A DNA stretch of 7,250 nucleotides, taken from Planctomycetota bacterium. Lineage in GTDB: Bacteria > Planctomycetota > Phycisphaerae > Sedimentisphaerales > Anaerohalosphaeraceae. Positions 6,320 through 7,250 of this stretch are shown one piece after another. Both the position numbers and the translations under genes were made by a program. Under the pieces are notes generated by a model. That model was not told the origin of the DNA and ran no database searches. It was given only the letters and a program-made list of their open reading frames with translations. The DNA lies in NCBI GenBank assembly GCA_012519365.1, contig JAAYQH010000063.1, positions 1 through 7,250 of the forward strand. Reading direction: 5' to 3'. How positions within the stretch are numbered: the stretch's first letter is position 1; the number at the start of each line of letters is the position of its first letter.

Positions 6320-6633
6320 AGCCGCCCGCCTGCGGCGATGCGATCGGCGGCGTCCAGGAAGGACAACCGCCCCCCAATTCCGAATACTCTACGTCCAGGT
6401 CGTCCCTGGCTGCAAAGAGTGGTGCGATAGGCCTCCTTCAGCGGCAATGAAAAATACCCCGACCAACCCTCAATTTCTTGGATGAGCCGTCAAAAAATCG
6501 GAAGAGACCGCAAAAAATAAACCCGCCATTCCATTTTTTTCTTTCCAAAAACCGATAATAACCGGCTTGATGATTCCGCCGAAGGGGGTTTGGAGAAATC
6601 TTAAACACGTCCCTTGTTTTTCTTAATAATTTC
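6320..6633. other. Gene-free stretch after the thioesterase gene
   Basis: I see no gene I can support here. It begins with GC-rich inverted repeats: GCCGCC (6321-6326) with GGCGGC (6346-6351), enclosing CGCC/GGCG. These could end the thioesterase transcript, though no T tract follows. CGTCCAGG occurs twice (6351-6358, 6392-6399), the second copy in a CCAGG/CCTGG stem (6395-6399, 6405-6409). Further right the DNA becomes A/T-rich. A minus-strand AAGGAGG (6438-6432) has no start codon at a usable distance. Confidence 0.6.
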
Positions 6634-6662
6634 TTGATATTTTCTTTGCAATCGGGTATAGT
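6634..6662 (+). promoter_or_regulatory. Strong sigma70-type promoter
   Basis: TTGATA (6634-6639) and TATAGT (6657-6662) are 17 bases apart, each matching five of six consensus bases. The upstream DNA is A/T-rich. A CGGGT/ACCCG inverted repeat (6653-6657, 6664-6668) brackets the -10 and could be an operator. Transcription would start near 6669, leading into the short ORFs at 6722 and 6864. Confidence 0.65.
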
Positions 6663-6721
6663 AACCCGTGTAGCAACGAGGTTGAAAACGGAAATATGAA
6701 ATTAACCGTCTGGGGGAACAG

Positions 6722-6829
6722 ATGACTACATTAAAAAACACAACCGCGATTCAGTTGGCCGTGCAAGGCGGGCGGGGTCCGCCGGACAACTCAATGACCG
6801 ACCGTATAACGCCGCGTGACGGCGTTTGA
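6722..6829 (+). CDS. Possible small protein or leader peptide, 35 residues
   Basis: I do not recognise this product. The ORF begins MTTLKNTTAIQLAVQ and is rich in Thr with Ile, Leu and Val in its first half, then Gly, Pro and Asp. A GGGGGA at 6712-6717 lies 4 bases before the ATG and could serve as ribosome binding site. It is the first ORF after the promoter at 6634-6662, with an expected leader of about 53 bases. A 7-bp hairpin (6808-6826) overlaps its last codons and ends just before the TGA. The hairpin has only three T after it, so it is not a clear terminator. The position would fit a leader peptide, but a chance ORF is quite possible. Confidence 0.3.
   Translation: MTTLKNTTAIQLAVQGGRGPPDNSMTDRITPRDGV
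6808..6826 (+). repeat. 7-bp hairpin at the end of the first short ORF
   Basis: AACGCCG (6808-6814) and CGGCGTT (6820-6826) pair perfectly around a 5-base loop, directly before the TGA of the 6722 ORF. Another GC stem, GGCGG/CCGCC (6771-6775, 6779-6783), lies within the same ORF. Both would fold in the transcript from the 6634-6662 promoter. Confidence 0.55.
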
Positions 6830-6863
6830 CCGAATGCCCAATCGAACTAAAAGGAGCCTCAAA

Positions 6864-6995
6864 ATGTTAAGCCCACGTCTTACCTTCCGGGTGTGTCAGA
6901 TGCCACCGACCGCAGCCGTCAAAAACAAGGCCCCGCCGAAAGATGACCAAAAACATTTTGAATTTTTCCCGGCACGTCAGCCTTCTATATTTTAA
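6864..6995 (+). CDS. Possible small protein, 43 residues, unknown
   Basis: I do not recognise this product. It starts MLSPRLTFRVCQM, has a Pro/Lys/Asp-rich middle (KNKAPPKDDQK) and ends FFPARQPSIF. It has no signal peptide or clear membrane segment. The best evidence is the start: AAGGAG at 6851-6856 lies 7 bases before the ATG, an almost ideal ribosome binding site. It lies 34 bases after the 6722 ORF and downstream of the same promoter. An overlapping ORF in another frame (6943-7137) has a poorer start. Confidence is limited by the short length and lack of a family. Confidence 0.35.
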   Translation: MLSPRLTFRVCQMPPTAAVKNKAPPKDDQKHFEFFPARQPSIF

Positions 6996-7040
6996 GTTTT
7001 ATACGGTAAGCAAGCGAAGCGATGATTTAAGGAATGTGGT

Positions 7041-7250
7041 ATGCCGCCGATTTTTGAAAACGACGCTCTTGTCACTTTTTATCGACCGTGCTGGGCCGCT
7101 CATGAACGCGGACCGCCGGAAGGGCAAACAATTATAGAAGTTAATCTATCGCACTTATACCCTCTTTTAACGCCTTTTAATCGCAACTCGTATTTTGCGC
7201 AGAATGGCTTTTTTTGCCTTCTCCTCCTCCGCTTCTGTCATGTGCAGACA
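7041..7250 (+). CDS. Possible third short ORF, open at the right edge
   Basis: An ATG at 7041 with AAGGA at 7029-7033, 7 bases ahead, opens 70 codons with no stop before the edge. It begins MPPIFENDALVTFYRPCW. Its Phe/Leu-rich last part (FFCLLLLRF) is what the antisense of a Glu/Lys-rich gene would give, and such a frame exists on the minus strand at 7167-7250. At least that part is therefore probably not real coding. I do not recognise it. Confidence 0.2.
   Translation, partial: MPPIFENDALVTFYRPCWAAHERGPPEGQTIIEVNLSHLYPLLTPFNRNSYFAQNGFFCLLLLRFCHVQT
7167..7250 (-). CDS. C-terminal end of an unidentified gene entering from the right
   Basis: On the minus strand a frame enters at 7250 and runs 27 codons to a TAA at 7169-7167. 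The segment TEAEEEKAKKAILRKIRVAI followed by KRR is a highly charged, probably helical and basic tail, far more protein-like than the other frames here. An internal ATG at 7241-7239 has no ribosome binding site in view, so this is more likely the end of a longer gene. The family is not recognisable. It would converge on the short plus-strand ORFs. Confidence 0.5.
   Translation of the reverse strand, partial: CLHMTEAEEEKAKKAILRKIRVAIKRR

Noticed and set aside
6199..6447. 82-codon minus-strand ORF next to an AAGGAGG
   Set aside because: The AAGGAGG falls inside the ORF, after its TTG start, and no start codon follows at usable spacing; half the ORF is antisense to the thioesterase.
6237..6485. 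82-codon plus-strand ORF ending CKEWCDR...
   Set aside because: It begins inside the thioesterase gene in another frame, has no ribosome binding site of its own and matches no family I know.
6486..6560. 14-codon minus-strand ORF starting MEWRVYFLRS
   Set aside because: Too short to support, although a GGAAAG lies upstream.
6943..7137. 64-codon plus-strand ORF
   Set aside because: It has no good ribosome binding site and overlaps two ORFs with better ones; composition looks like translated AT-rich DNA.
1..7250. CRISPR array, tRNA or rRNA gene, transposase or insertion sequence
   Set aside because: No regularly spaced repeats, no cloverleaf with conserved T-arm bases, and no transposase motifs were seen on either strand.

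Overview
The window looks like chromosomal DNA from a Gram-negative, probably anaerobic bacterium. Evidence for the cell type is a solute-binding protein with a lipoprotein signal and an inner-membrane TRAP transporter. The release factor 1 (GPGGQNVNKV core) and the zinc-type L31 fit a Planctomycetota-like lineage. The TRAP proteins resemble a subfamily I associate with Desulfobacterota. The taxonomy is an impression from memory, not a search result.

Layout: From about 31 to 5625 every confident gene lies on the minus strand. At the far left a possible gene start (33 to the edge) runs out of the window, followed by AT-rich inverted repeats. Then come prfA (RF1, 199-1290) and rpmE (ribosomal protein L31, 1403-1627), read in the order rpmE then prfA from a strong sigma70-type promoter at 1667-1695. 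Between them lie two overlapping hairpins, each followed by a T7 tract. Upstream is a universal stress protein gene (1864-2394), then a gene-free stretch of about 330 bases with a structured repeat. Next is a complete TRAP transporter operon, dctP-dctQ-dctM (5625 down to 2723), with an ATGA overlap between dctQ and dctM. Its promoter candidate carries an operator-like palindrome.

Divergent from the TRAP operon, on the plus strand, is a YbgC-type hotdog thioesterase (5858-6319). The right-hand 930 bases hold no recognisable gene family. They do contain a strong promoter (6634-6662) and short plus-strand ORFs with good ribosome binding sites (6722-6829, 6864-6995, 7041 to the edge). At the right edge a minus-strand frame rich in Glu, Lys and Arg looks like the C-terminus of a gene entering from outside.

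How the parts work together: rpmE-prfA is a translation housekeeping pair. DctP would capture a carboxylate-type solute in the periplasm and pass it to the DctQM sodium symporter. The stress protein just downstream of dctM recalls TeaD of the Halomonas TeaABC TRAP system. The divergent thioesterase could act on a CoA ester of the imported acid, but that is speculation. The observations most worth checking are the rpmE-prfA double hairpin, the stress protein-TRAP linkage and the promoter-led set of short ORFs on the right. None proves a new system.
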